Source of the DNA: Bugula neritina
Taxonomy: Eukaryota; Bryozoa; Gymnolaemata; Cheilostomatida; Bugulidae
Direction: 5' to 3'
DNA: 64,000 nucleotides
Assembly (NCBI GenBank): GCA_964035545.1
Contig: OZ037768.1
Coordinates: forward strand, 9,353,241 to 9,417,240
The notes below the pieces were generated by a model. The model saw only the letters and a list, made by a program, of their open reading frames with translations. It made no database searches and was not told where the DNA came from. The position numbers were made by a program, and so were the translations under genes. The stretch's first letter is position 1; each line of letters opens with the position of its first letter. Shown in pieces: positions 1 to 13,100 of this stretch.

Positions 1-1260
1 AGGGATCAAACTGCCGAGCCACTGTCTCAAGCTATGGGAGAGGGTAGTGGAGAATAGGATTAGGGGCTTGGTAGAGATATTGGACAGGCAATATGAATTA
101 CAACCTAGAAAGTCAACAGTACAACCAATGTTCTGCCTCCGGATGTTACAGGAGAAGATGAGAGAATATCAAACAGACCTTCACATGGTATTCGTTGATC
201 TAGAAAAAGCGTACGATACGGTGCCACGAGAACTCATATGGTACTGTTTAAGAAAGAAAGGTGTACCAGAGCATATGTTGGGATTATCCGGGATATGTAC
301 AAGAACTGCACTACATCAGTTACAACCAGTGAAGGAGCAACAGAAGAGATAGACATCGAAGTGGGGTTGCACCAGGGATCTGCTTGAGTCCTTTCCTGTT
401 CATAGTCATATTGGATGTAATCTCAGAAAAAATAGATGAGGAAACACCGTGGGCAATGCTCTTTGCAGATGACCTAATTATTTGCGATAGAGAGGGAGGA
501 CGAGTAGAAGAGAGATTAGAGACATGGTGTGGACATCTAGAGGACGCAGGTCTCAAGGTGAGCCGGAAGAAAACTGGGCATTTTCCACCAATGGAAAGCA
601 CCACCAGGGTCAGAATGAAGAGATATGACCAGGGAGATTACACTGAGCTACTAACAACAAACAAGTTCAAGTGTTTGGGGACGATGATAGATCAAGATGG
701 AGGCTGTGGGGCGGAAGTCACAAGAAGAATAAGCGCAGCATGGGATCGATGGAGGGACCTATCAGGAGTTCTGTGTGATAAAAAAGCGCCTAAGCAACTG
801 AAGGTATTACTCTACAAAACAATCATAAAACCAACACTGATATATGGCAATGAAACATGGCCCATCACCCAGAGGCAAGAACAAAGGATAGAGGCAATCG
901 AAATGCGAATGCTCAGACACATACATGGAATAAACTGGGAGGATCATGTTAGGAATGAAGACATAAAGAGCGAAGCTAAGGTTAAACCTGTGTCTAGGCA
1001 TATGAGGAAGAGAAGACTTCAGTGGTATGGTCATGTGCAGAGGAGAGATAGTGAAGAAGATATTATATATGTGACTGAGTTGAAAATAGTGGGGAAAAGA
1101 AAGAGAGGACGGCCCAAACGAAGATGGATGGACACGATAGGAGATGACATGAAGCGTTGGGGCCTTAAACCAGAGAATGCAGAAGACCGGTAAAGACGGC
1201 GGACGCTGATAGAGATTGGAAGCCTGCAGACCGGTCACCCGTACAGAACTACGACCGTAT
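1..1260 (+). mobile_element. RTE-type LINE, 3' part of reverse transcriptase, broken
   Basis: This is the C-terminal part of a non-LTR retrotransposon reverse transcriptase; the 5' part lies outside the window. Coding similarity starts at base 2 in frame 2. Visible signatures are FVDLEKAYD (catalytic aspartate block A, about 190-220), a GLHQGS block near 365-380 and FADD (block C, about 460-475). The tail has the MLRHIHG and RLQWYGHVQRR stretches typical of RTE-clade elements. The frame is broken: a shift near 283 (the frame carrying IIRDMY continues elsewhere), a one-base shift near 383, and an in-frame TAA at 1192-1194 followed by about 20 more codon-like positions. It is therefore a dead copy. 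The clade assignment is from memory of the family. Confidence 0.85.
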
Positions 1261-1261
1261 A

Positions 1262-1632
1262 GGTGTGAGAGGTGTGAAATATAGAATCAAAATGCATGAA
1301 CATAACAAGATCATGATGGAAAAATGTAACTGACAAATGCAAAACAATAACAATGCGAATATATACATACAATATATACATTTTTGTACGAATATGAAAT
1401 AGCGCTTTCGTTACAAGTGTTGAATTATATTGCCACTATGCACTTATATTACAGTTTCTACGGTTAACAATATAGGATCAATAGTTTGACAGCTCAACTG
1501 AAAACATGAGGTTTGATTGAATGCATAAAACTAAAGCTTTAAAATCCAGGTTCAGTAAACAGCAAGTACTGTGAGCAGTACAGCAGTGAGCAGTACAGCA
1601 GTGAACAGTACAAGAGTGAACTTTGAACCTAC
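1262..1632. other. Spacer or intron with a short 15-bp tandem repeat
   Basis: No gene is seen here. Bases 1571-1621 hold three 15-bp copies of GTGAGCAGTACAGCA (the third diverged) plus a partial fourth. If the exon at 1633-1834 is real, this is the start of its downstream intron on the minus strand. Confidence 0.5.
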
Positions 1633-3755
1633 CATTGCTATAGTCAGGGAATTTGGCATGGAAAAAATATCCCTTTTTGTACTCTAGATCTTTGCTGCCA
1701 ATATGAGGCCCATCATGCAGTTGTGACTGCGATGAAGTCCGAGTTAGATCATCTTGATTTTGTCTATCGATATATCGATATCGAACTGTTCCATCGGGTA
1801 GGTCAACCAAAACAGGAACATCTATCAAGTGAGTCTACAAATACAAATCGTTTTAGCGTAGGGCCACACGACGCGTTTTACGCGCTCGTGACGTGCGAGA
1901 AAACCCGTACCGACCTGCCACACACAGTGCGTGTGTTGCGAGTGCAAAAATTTATTAGCTAATGATGTTAGTGTTAAACTTTACTGCTCACCTACAGACG
2001 TTTGTTTATAAAACTACGTCATCGGCAAAGTGACTTTAGATATTATAAAAGCAGAAATGCAAATTATATGAAACTGTTTTAATTCAGTTCGCTAAAAGCT
2101 AAAACGTAAATTGAAATAAAAAAGTGTGCTCGCTAAATGATAATAAGCCAATCAGATCAAACACGCACGAGCTTGCCGAACTTCTCGCTCAGCATGTTAG
2201 ACGCATAAGAATTTTTGGGCTAAACGGGTTTTCTCGCACGTCACATGCGTGGAAAACGCGTCGTGTGGCCCTACGCTTAGTCAGTGCTAAATGTTGACTG
2301 CTGAAAACTGCAGAAATCAACAAGATTTTTCCTTTTGTTTTTTTTTAAATTGACAATTTTTTGCATAAAATTTAACATAAATTGCTGAAAATGTGTTGAA
2401 TTTTTTAATAAAAACATTTTGCTGAAACTGATGAATGTGAAAATTGATTGTAATTCATACCTAACAATTCCCAAAGCTTTACATGCAAATAGAGAAAAAA
2501 TATGTGCGTGTGGTGTGTGTGTATATAATTTAGTGTAAAGCTAATTCCAAAATCTACAGGATTCACAGCCTTATTTAAAATTAGTGTCTTATTGTCTTTA
2601 AGGCCAGAGGTTGAAGTAAAAAGTAGCAACTTCCAGATTTATAACAACTCAAACATTTATGAATGTTTGTTGAGTTTTGAGTTTGCTGACTAGCATTAGC
2701 CTTAGGCTTAGCAGTTTATAACGTAAATTTGAAAATATTACACATACATCTTATCCTGTGCCTACGATACTAATTCTAAAATAGAATAATCTATTGTAGA
2801 ACTAGAGGTTGATTTGTACTGAGTTTGATGACCCAATATTGTTACGGTTTTGCGGGTTTGTATGAAATAGATTACGTAGTCTACATGCCAGTACTATTAT
2901 TTGCTGAATAAAAGTCTTCTTTGAATGTTGAGTATAATAGTCTTTATTTATGTATAGTTGTTTCCTCGGCGAGCTCCAGTGCAAGACTAATTTTACACTA
3001 GAAATTCTCGCCCCTCTATATCAATAAAATTTCCCGCCACTTTGGGGGTCTGAAACTCGGCCGAGGTTCGGAGTTCCGCCAGCCGAAGTCGGAAAGGATC
3101 TGTACGAAATCGTACAGACCCTTCCGAAGTCGCACCTTTGGCTCCGACTTCGGCTCACATACACGTTAATCACTTAATAGCAAAAAAGTGGCGGGGAACA
3201 TAACTCAACAAAAACTATTACATTATTTTATAAACAAAAAAAAAATAGGAAGGGCAATTCACAATCATTACGCTAAGAGCTTAGCTATAATTACGATATT
3301 GAAGGCATTGGAAAGTTACGCAAGGAGCTTAGCTATAATTACAACATTCAACAGCATTTAGAAAGTTATGCCAAGTCAGTTATAATAGTGACGCGATATA
3401 ATTACTAGAGCGTTAAAATCCATTACAATATCAAGACCGAGTGATTTAATTTAGAACTCAAGAGCCGCACTTGATGATTGTCACAAATTCATTTTGATAG
3501 AACTATCATGAATATAACTATAAGATTGGAGCGACTCGTCATATTATTACCATTAGCAATATAATAATGATTAACTACCATTAGTAATTAGCCATTCAGT
3601 GAATGATTCACTATGACACTCACACTGAGTATAGTTATAGTAATTACTAAATTAGTACTTACCTTTTTAGCTGCCTGTGCAACCTTAGAAGCATATTCAA
3701 CCCTAGGGTTAATGGATACACCTACATCTGGCTGCGAACTTGGTGCAGATCCCAT
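1633..3755 (-). CDS. Unidentified gene, two probable coding exons (partial)
   Basis: I do not recognise this protein. Exon A is 3663-3755 (31 codons) from an ATG at 3753-3755; it begins MGSAPSSQPDVGVSINPRVE, ends QAAKK, and is followed on the minus strand by a clean GTAAGT donor. A possible upstream acceptor (TTGTTTAG, exon end 3765) would extend it. Exon B is 1633-1834, bounded by a TTTGTAG acceptor and a GTAGGT donor. It opens THLIDVPVLVDLPDGTVRYR and ends FPDYSNG. Both junctions are phase 0, so A joins to B without a frame change. The intron of about 1.8 kb holds a MITE and an inverted repeat. The next exon would lie left of 1633, perhaps outside the window beyond the LINE. Both exons have ordinary amino-acid composition, unlike the spacer ORFs. 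That they form one gene is inference. Confidence 0.45.
1856..2276. mobile_element. PIF/Harbinger-like MITE (421 bp)
   Basis: Terminal inverted repeats of about 53 bp begin GCGTAGGGCCACACGACGCG at both ends (1856-1908 and the complement of 2224-2276), with a short mismatched patch in the middle. TTA stands directly outside each end (1853-1855 and 2277-2279), the target-site duplication size and sequence usual for PIF/Harbinger. There is no coding capacity, so it is non-autonomous. Confidence 0.85.
2280..3028. other. AT-rich non-coding stretch
   Basis: No exon-like reading frame with splice borders and no clear repeat was seen on either strand. It is probably intron of the unidentified minus-strand gene. 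Confidence 0.4.
3029..3199. repeat. Short inverted-repeat element, GC-rich core
   Basis: TTCCCGCCACTTT at about 3029-3041 is mirrored by AAAGTGGCGGGGAA at about 3185-3198. Inside, GGATCTGTACGA faces TCGTACAGACCC across two bases near 3115, flanked by copies of CCGAAGTCG-like sequence, so the whole block can fold on itself. The CpG-rich core stands out from the AT-rich surroundings. No target duplication could be assigned; it may be a MITE. Confidence 0.5.
3264..3400. repeat. Imperfect tandem repeat, about 49-bp unit
   Basis: The unit containing GAGCTTAGCTATAATTAC followed by an ATTCAACAGCAT-like stretch and GAAAGTTA occurs twice, with a decayed third partial copy (TTATGCCAAGTCAGTTATAATAG). 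Confidence 0.55.
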
Positions 3756-3765
3756 ACGTGATATG

Positions 3766-4262
3766 CTAAACAACCATCAGCAATAACAAATTTACAAGAT
3801 GTCCAGAACAGCTTACTGCAGACTATCACGCTTTATTTACCCTTCTCCTAGCCAACACAATGAGGGCGGACGTTACGTTCAACGGCGAGAGTAAGGACAA
3901 CTCCAACTACAGAATGCTCAAGTAGTTTTCACATGTACAACTTTCCACCAGCTCGTTGACAAATGATTTCATATTTTTGAATTCAAATGTTGTGAAGAGT
4001 TCATACTATATTTATTAGACAACTATTTCTATAATTAGAAAAACCTTATGCACAGCACTCTTATTTTCTTGGAATATATGTGGTAAAAATTATCGGATGT
4101 GAAAAAATTGTAGTATACAATGCCTTGGTATACTGCAAATTGCCATAACAAAATTTAGTTGCAAAGGAATGTTATATACTTCAAATAACACAAGTGTCTT
4201 TGAATGTTGCACAGTTTATTTTTAAATAAGAGGTTAACAAATAAATTGATTTGATTAACCAA
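3766..4262. other. Spacer between RPL10 and the unidentified gene
   Basis: No coding region was seen. It should contain the RPL10 3' UTR and possibly the promoter of the downstream minus-strand gene. Confidence 0.4.
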
Positions 4263-6484
<2,222 letters not shown>

Positions 6485-6507
<23 letters not shown>

Positions 6508-6699
6508 TTTGGTGGCCTGCAACACAAAACATAGAGAAAATTTAACGATTATTTACTATTTATTTCAAATATAAACTAAAGAGTAAATTGAAAAAAATGC
6601 TAATAAACGTATGATGTTAGCAATACAATAAAAGGAACATAGATAATTTTCCCATTCGTAAATTAATAAACAGTCATATTACTTACCAATGAGAAAAGG
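6485..6699 (-). promoter_or_regulatory. RPL10 5' UTR: TOP-like first exon and leader intron
   Basis: A short non-coding exon ends CATTG before a GTAAGT donor (exon edge 6687); its intron ends TTGCAG before GCCACCAAAATGG (6516). Upstream of the donor is CCTTTTCTC (6691-6699), a 5' terminal oligopyrimidine (TOP) tract as in other ribosomal-protein genes, placing transcription start at about 6697-6699. TOP control of translation is inferred from the gene class. Confidence 0.65.
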
Positions 6700-6729
6700 A
6701 CGAAACAGGATGTGGTGTCCAAGTACTGA

Positions 6730-7620
6730 AAGTAATATTACTCTTACAGTAACGTATTTGAAAATTTGTTCAGCGTTATAAAGTTAAAAAAATTTAGCAA
6801 TACATTTTTTACTAAAAAGTAAATTTAAAATACATTCATTTTAAAATTGTTATTGATCTTTTTTCTTAAAAGGCATTAGCAAAGACAACTCCCTAACAAT
6901 TAATTCAATGAAAGGTCATAAGGCTAATTATCTTGTTATGTGAGCATATCCTTGGTAAAACTAAAACCTAACAAAGCAAAACAAAAATATTTTAAAAAAA
7001 TAAAATTATTTTTTGAACAATTTTTAATTATTATATTCATTTGCATTTTAGGCATACAACATTATTGAGTGGTAATTCTAAAATTATTGTGAAGACACCT
7101 TTTAAAAGTTGACATCTATACAATACTTTTTTTCTTATTCTTCATCTACATGTAAATGTTAAATTCTGATGAGATAGTTTACTGGTTCTTTGCTAAAGAA
7201 AGGTCTAGTATTTAGCATATATTATATAGAAAGGTTTTAAAAGATATGGGAAGATAAAAGGATAGAGGTTGTCGTACTATGTTGAGGAAAAGAGGAGGGT
7301 TGCCTTTTAATTTGAAGTTTTTTCATCAGCAGGCTTTCGTAGAGCAATGATGATTTGCAATATATAATATTTTTATCAATTTCGGAGTTATTTTTCTTCT
7401 AACAAAGCAATCGTCAAAAACATGAAAATGCTGTAGCGTTACACTCACGTGATAATTAACAACGTTGAGGTCTCAACTGAGTTAAATGGAGTTATTTGAT
7501 AACTTTGGAAGAACGGTAGCGCGCTTTAACATAGCGAATTAAATGTACTTGTTAATTAAATTCCGATACGATACGACAAAAGAAATAGCGAAGATTTAGC
7601 TGAAATAAATAGAGAAGTCA
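6730..7620. other. AT-rich spacer
   Basis: No gene or clear repeat was recognised on either strand between the RPL10 promoter and the mosaic tract that follows. Confidence 0.4.
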
Positions 7621-7654
7621 ATGCCCTTCAATAATAATATTGGGAGTTTCCAAT

Positions 7655-7815
7655 GGAATAACATTTATATAAATGCTTATCACTATCAGTATGAATATCA
7701 CTATGGGCTATGGCTATATCAATATGCTGCTATTACTAGTACTACTATAGTATTAATTATAAAATATATAGTTCTACATGAACTTAAAATCATAGTGATA
7801 GTCATAGTGATAGTC
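7655..7815. repeat. Mosaic low-complexity tract (TAT/CAC/TAG units)
   Basis: Degenerate TATCACTATCAGTATGAATA-type and TACTAGTACTACTATAG-type sequence with no exact period. It keeps an ORF open only because of its composition. Confidence 0.6.
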
Positions 7816-7841
7816 AGCTGGGTGTGGGTGTTTGAAATTAA

Positions 7842-8238
7842 CCCTTTCATGCGCAGCGTCCACAGGTGTGGACGCTGCCCTTGTTGCACTAAAACAGCTT
7901 AAAATTTTGATATTTCACATTTTCTAATAAGTTATTCAGCATTGTTAAAGGGTTTTTTATTCTACTATAAAATAACTTTGTGTAAAAAGATCAAGGTAAA
8001 CTTATTAAAAGAAAGTTTCGAGTTGCTGTTTCACTTGCAAGCTTTCCTTGTTTTCCCTCGTAGACTATTTCTATAGTAAATGCATGGCGTCCACCTATGT
8101 GGATACTAATCTTTTTTCGCATCTACTGGGTGAAAATTGAAAAAAGTTGTAAATTTATGTTTAGAGACATGAAATCAATTATATTCAGCAAAAATATTTA
8201 GAAATTTGCTGTTAAAAGATAATTCATGCATGAAAGGG
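7842..8238. mobile_element. piggyBac-like MITE (397 bp)
   Basis: Both ends read CCCTTTCATGC inward (7842-7852 and complement of 8228-8238), and each is flanked by TTAA (7838-7841, 8239-8242), the invariant piggyBac target. Just inside the left end GCAGCGTCCAC and GTGGACGCTGC form a perfect 11-bp hairpin around AGGT; a related GGCGTCCACC...GTGGA motif recurs near 8088. No coding capacity. Confidence 0.8.
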
Positions 8239-8309
8239 TTAAATTCAATAATAATATTAATAATATCAATATGATGATAGAATTTAATTAAATCATAAAA
8301 TAAAAATAA

Positions 8310-8900
8310 AATTAAACGCTCTAGACTTACTCTTAAAGTTACAGTTAGTGTTACTAGTAGTAGTTAGTTACTGTTAGTGTTGGGCTCACATTCACATTGG
8401 TTTTGTATTGAATTTCAATTTGATGAGGTTTTTACGGTGGGGGTGACACTGACAGTGACTGAGAGTGGACCAGACTACAGTAACAGTAGTTGTCTAATTA
8501 TAAGTATAATCAATATCATAATGAATTTGTACACATATCATGATTGTTCATGACTTCATGTTGCCCGAACTCCAAACTTAAGATCCCCGGACCGCTGCAC
8601 ACAGTCACCCCAACTTGCCACTGGCTGCCACTTGACTTGGTGCTGCTTTAAGCGATTTTCATAAAGTTGTGCCTAGATCATTTCAAGTTTAACTTTAAGC
8701 TCAAGTTTATTACTATTAGCGTTGGTATTACTATTACTATTAGTATTATAGTTAACTTGAACTTTAAGTAAAAGCTTGACTTATTTACTTCTGTTAAACT
8801 CAGTCACCATGACTATAGCATAGGCATAAGGCATCAACTCAGACTTAGAGTAACCACCACCTTAAAATTTGTACTATAACTATAAGTCTTACTATTAGTA
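8310..8900. repeat. Mosaic low-complexity tracts
   Basis: Two patches (about 8310-8500 and 8690-8900) of GTTAGTGTTACTAGTAGTAG and TATTACTATTACTATTAG-type sequence, separated by ordinary AT-rich DNA. Confidence 0.55.
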
Positions 8901-10146
8901 TAATTGTATAAACTAACTAAAAACTGTTTTTCGTGCACAGGTTTACAAACATTAATATGGCGCTAAATCAACATTATAAAAGAATAACCTTTAGCAGTTA
9001 GAAACTGTCACTTTAAATTCTGATGGAGATAGTCACCATCATGGTTATTGAAAAACTAGCAAGCACTTGGTGTTTTCAGTTTTCACATCACTTTCATGAA
9101 CATATCCATTCCCCACATCTTAATTGAATAAACAGAAAACATTTGAAAGAGTCCAAATTATTTTGTGTTTATTCTGTTTTTTTAACCATAACTTAATTTA
9201 TTATATAAAAAATAACCATGGAAATTAATTAAGCATAGGTTATTGCTGTTTATGATTAAATTAGTGCAGCACTAATTTTAAACATAAATTGTCAAATTTA
9301 GTAGAACTGCTTAAAAAGACATAGCTCATATTGTAAAAATAAATTTCATTTTCAGTGAAATTCCTTAAACAGGTTCTTAAAACATTGAATTTTTAACATC
9401 TATGTAAAATTGATATACTCAAGAAAAATGCTTGAGCACTGTTAAAGTCATTAGACTTCATAAATAATTGACTGTGCAATATATAAAATGTTACTCTACC
9501 AATAATTTTGATTGCTTTACAAAAAATATTGCTAATGCTAGCTTTGCTGCTGCAAGTATATATAACTATTTACATAAAATTTACATATGAGCCTACAAAA
9601 TGGTATAAATAGCAACTTGCAATGGTTATTCACTTATTCTTACAGTTAGTGTTTCAGTGGCTTCTGTGTTATAAATATCTAAAGTAATGTCTCAGCATAA
9701 GTTGTTCACCCATTATAAATTATGGCAAACTCTTCATAAAATTGTAATCTAGTTGCTGGAAATTTCATCATAATAAGTTCTATGACATCCCCAATGTTTT
9801 ATAAATTACAGTACAACTATAAATGAATACTGTAATATCAGACTTCCAACTATTATTTACAATAATAGTGTAAATACATATGCAAACATGCTTTAACAAA
9901 ATTAGTTCACTGTGCCTGCATTTGTCCTATTACCGTCTGCCATATCTACTTTTTTCCTACTTCAGTTTTTTTCACCTCAAGAGTGCAGCTGATGTTCAAC
10001 TACACAAAGCTATTAGTAATAGATTTGGCTATATAGAAATATGGTTTTACCAGTTCTGTAAGATATATTGTTTAAATTGTTGTCAAATAAATGTTAATAT
10101 TGCAGAATATTGGACTGCTAGTTCTGACTGAAGCTGTTCTATTACT
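8901..10146. other. AT-rich upstream region of SNX29
   Basis: No coding exon was seen. The SNX29 promoter and 5' UTR are expected here but could not be located. Confidence 0.4.
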
Positions 10147-13100
10147 ATGAGTTTAGGTAAGTTATTGGGTTTCAATAGCACATTAACTCATAACATTATA
10201 TTATAAAATTTATTATTATTGTTTTTGTCTAGTTTTAGTCATGTCCAAATCCAATTACCAAATAAAGTAGTAATTGTTGAAAAAGTGTTTTAATAAAATT
10301 ATGCACACAATCTAACAGGGTTAGGGTAATTGTAATTGGCTGTAATTAATTACATTTTTTCAAGTAATTGAATGTAATTTGTAATTGATGTATAAAAATG
10401 TAATTGTAATTTATTACATAGCTAATGTAATTGATTTTTACAATTATTTTATAATTACATAACAATTACTTCAAGTTTTCAAATCTTATCAAATTTATAC
10501 TTTTCCCACCATGCCTACTGGTTAATAAAAAGTTCAGATTAGTTCAATATAGTATTGTATCACCCTATTAATCACTGTTGAGAACAAAGGAGGTTTTTTC
10601 GCTGTCAAAATTGCCCCAGATAGTTGGACCACAGAAGTGAGATTATATAACTTCTATTTGTCACAACAAAAGTAATTGTAATTAATTACATTACCATGTA
10701 ATTGTAATTAATTACATTAATTTTAACTGTAATTATAATTGTAATTGTCAAATTTTCGTGTAATTGTAATTGATTACATTCCTATGTAATTGAACCCAAC
10801 CCTGCAATCTAATATATCATTTTAAATGATCGAATTCATTATATGTGTAAGCTGAAATCAGGAATTAAAATTAACCTTAGCATTAGTGACAGTCGCCTAA
10901 TATTTGACTTGTAGAACATACAAGAATGTGATATAACTTTTCTGTTCATTAGACCAATATTTTAATTGACTACCAGAGTTTTTTTAGTAAGTAAATCCAT
11001 TGGTTTGTTGTTATTTAGCTTAAAACCAGTATTTCTAACACTTCATAATGTTTTTTACATATGCAAAATATCTTAATTCCACATAACTGGCTTGATGCTT
11101 GAAGTGTGTGTTGCAAGGATTGTTCTAAACACACATTATTTCTTCAAAAAAGTCTCAATCCTGCAAGTCTGTAGTAAGATTTAAGTTTAACGTCTTTTAC
11201 AAGTTTTATGATAACCAGCTTTTCTGAGACCAGCCAGTAATGGGGTTCATTTGTTGTGTAATTTCATGTTTTATTTTGTCCAGAGAGCAGCTCATATGAC
11301 TCTGAGCGGCAGAATCTACTCTCTCGACTTATAGATGCTACTAAAGAGGTAAGTGTGTTTCAAGTTTACTTTATAGAAAAAGCTCTTTCTGCATGGAAAG
11401 CATATCTACTAGAACGGCTGATCATTTAAAAATAGTATGTATAATAGTAATTTTTTCTATATAGTAAATATTACTAAACTGATGCTTATTTAATGTAGTG
11501 TCAGCTGAGATTTGGTGGCAAAGGTGAACTAGCTACAGAGAATGACAGCAGGTAATAATACAATGATATAATATAATATTTTTTAGTCGATTATGCTGTA
11601 TTCTTTCATCAATATCAACATGTTCAACCAATTTTCTTACTTTTGTGAAGTTTAAAACTCTAATAGTTTTCAGTGCAAGTTTTTCCACTGCTTCATCAAA
11701 TCAACTTTTAAGTTGAGATAATCGAGCCTAAAAGTCAATTAGCATAGCAGTCAATCTTTCTGGGTAAACAGCTGGTGCACTGGATAAGGTTGTGCTCTAC
11801 AGTCTATTCTGTTGGAAAAGTTTGTTTTAGTAAAACTTACCCCTACTATAAGCAGAATTTACGAGACACAATACTTACATTAATATAATTGTTGCACGTC
11901 ATTTTTAGTAATTGAAATGATTATTCTTGGTGGTATTATATTTATATAAATTTTGTTTTTCAGAGTAGCAATATTGTGCACTGCGTGGGAGAATTGCTTG
12001 AAGCATGGTCTCAAACCTATCAATCGGGCTCGTGTGGCTCTCAAGTATGTTAATTATATTAATATTAGCTTCTTCGTTTACCTTCTACAGTACAATCAGT
12101 ACAACCAAACCAAGCTGCAGTTGGTTAGATTGTACTGATGAACCATGTAAGCAATTCTACAGATTTTATGAAGTTTCATTGTTTTATCTGTAAAAATAAA
12201 CTTGTTTCATAATTCATTACAGACAAATGTCAGAATTCACGGGACTCTCCAAGTTTAAATCCGGTATCTTAGGAGAAATAAATGACTTTGAGATTGAGCC
12301 AGGTAATTTATTTTATAGTCTTTGTTATGTTTTTGGTATTTGCTATAATTATTAATGTTAACTGTTTGTTTTAAGCCTAATAAATTAAATGTTAAGCATT
12401 TTATTTCTTCGAAAAAAAAAACTATATAAACAATATATGAAGTATGTATTCAGAAAGCTTCTATGTATTGTTGAGATTATATGTGATTATTTCACTCATA
12501 TACTAGGCATAATATCGTAACCAGCATATATTCATACTAATTTATACACTTTTATCAGCGTTCTGGCATATGATACGAGAGACATTAGGCAAACATGAAT
12601 CCGAGAGGTATCTGCTTCTTAAGCATGTTAGCAATGACACAGGAAGAGGAAGGGCGTGGCTTCGATCTTGTCTTAATGAGAAATCTTTAGAGAAACATAT
12701 CAATGGTCTCAAGTCAAACACTAAGCTCATCAGGTCAGTTTGATACTTCAATATTAGGTAGAATTTCAGGATACTTCATCGTAGTTTTTGTGTTGCAGTT
12801 GTATTCTGATGATCTATTTTTATCTTTTAGTCAGTTCTATGAAGACTGGGCACTACTAAAAGACCAACAGCGATTCATTTTATTAGCTAATATGGCATCT
12901 GGTAAGATATCCCACTCAAAAGGCATATTGCATAAATATTATATAATATACTAGTAATACTACTAACTACTATGATTCAACAAGCCATTGTTCTTTTCCA
13001 GTCTTCTATAATTTTATAAAGCTTCTAGTAACCATATATATGTTAATAAAGATAAAGCGGCACATCAAACGCAATAATTTAATATAATGCAGTCCTAATT

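Noticed and set aside
1723..1962. 79-codon plus-strand ORF
   Set aside because: It overlaps the Harbinger-like inverted repeat and lies antisense to the better-supported exon at 1633-1834.
7621..7902. 93-codon plus-strand ORF
   Set aside because: It runs through a mosaic repeat and into the piggyBac-like MITE; composition is repeat-driven.
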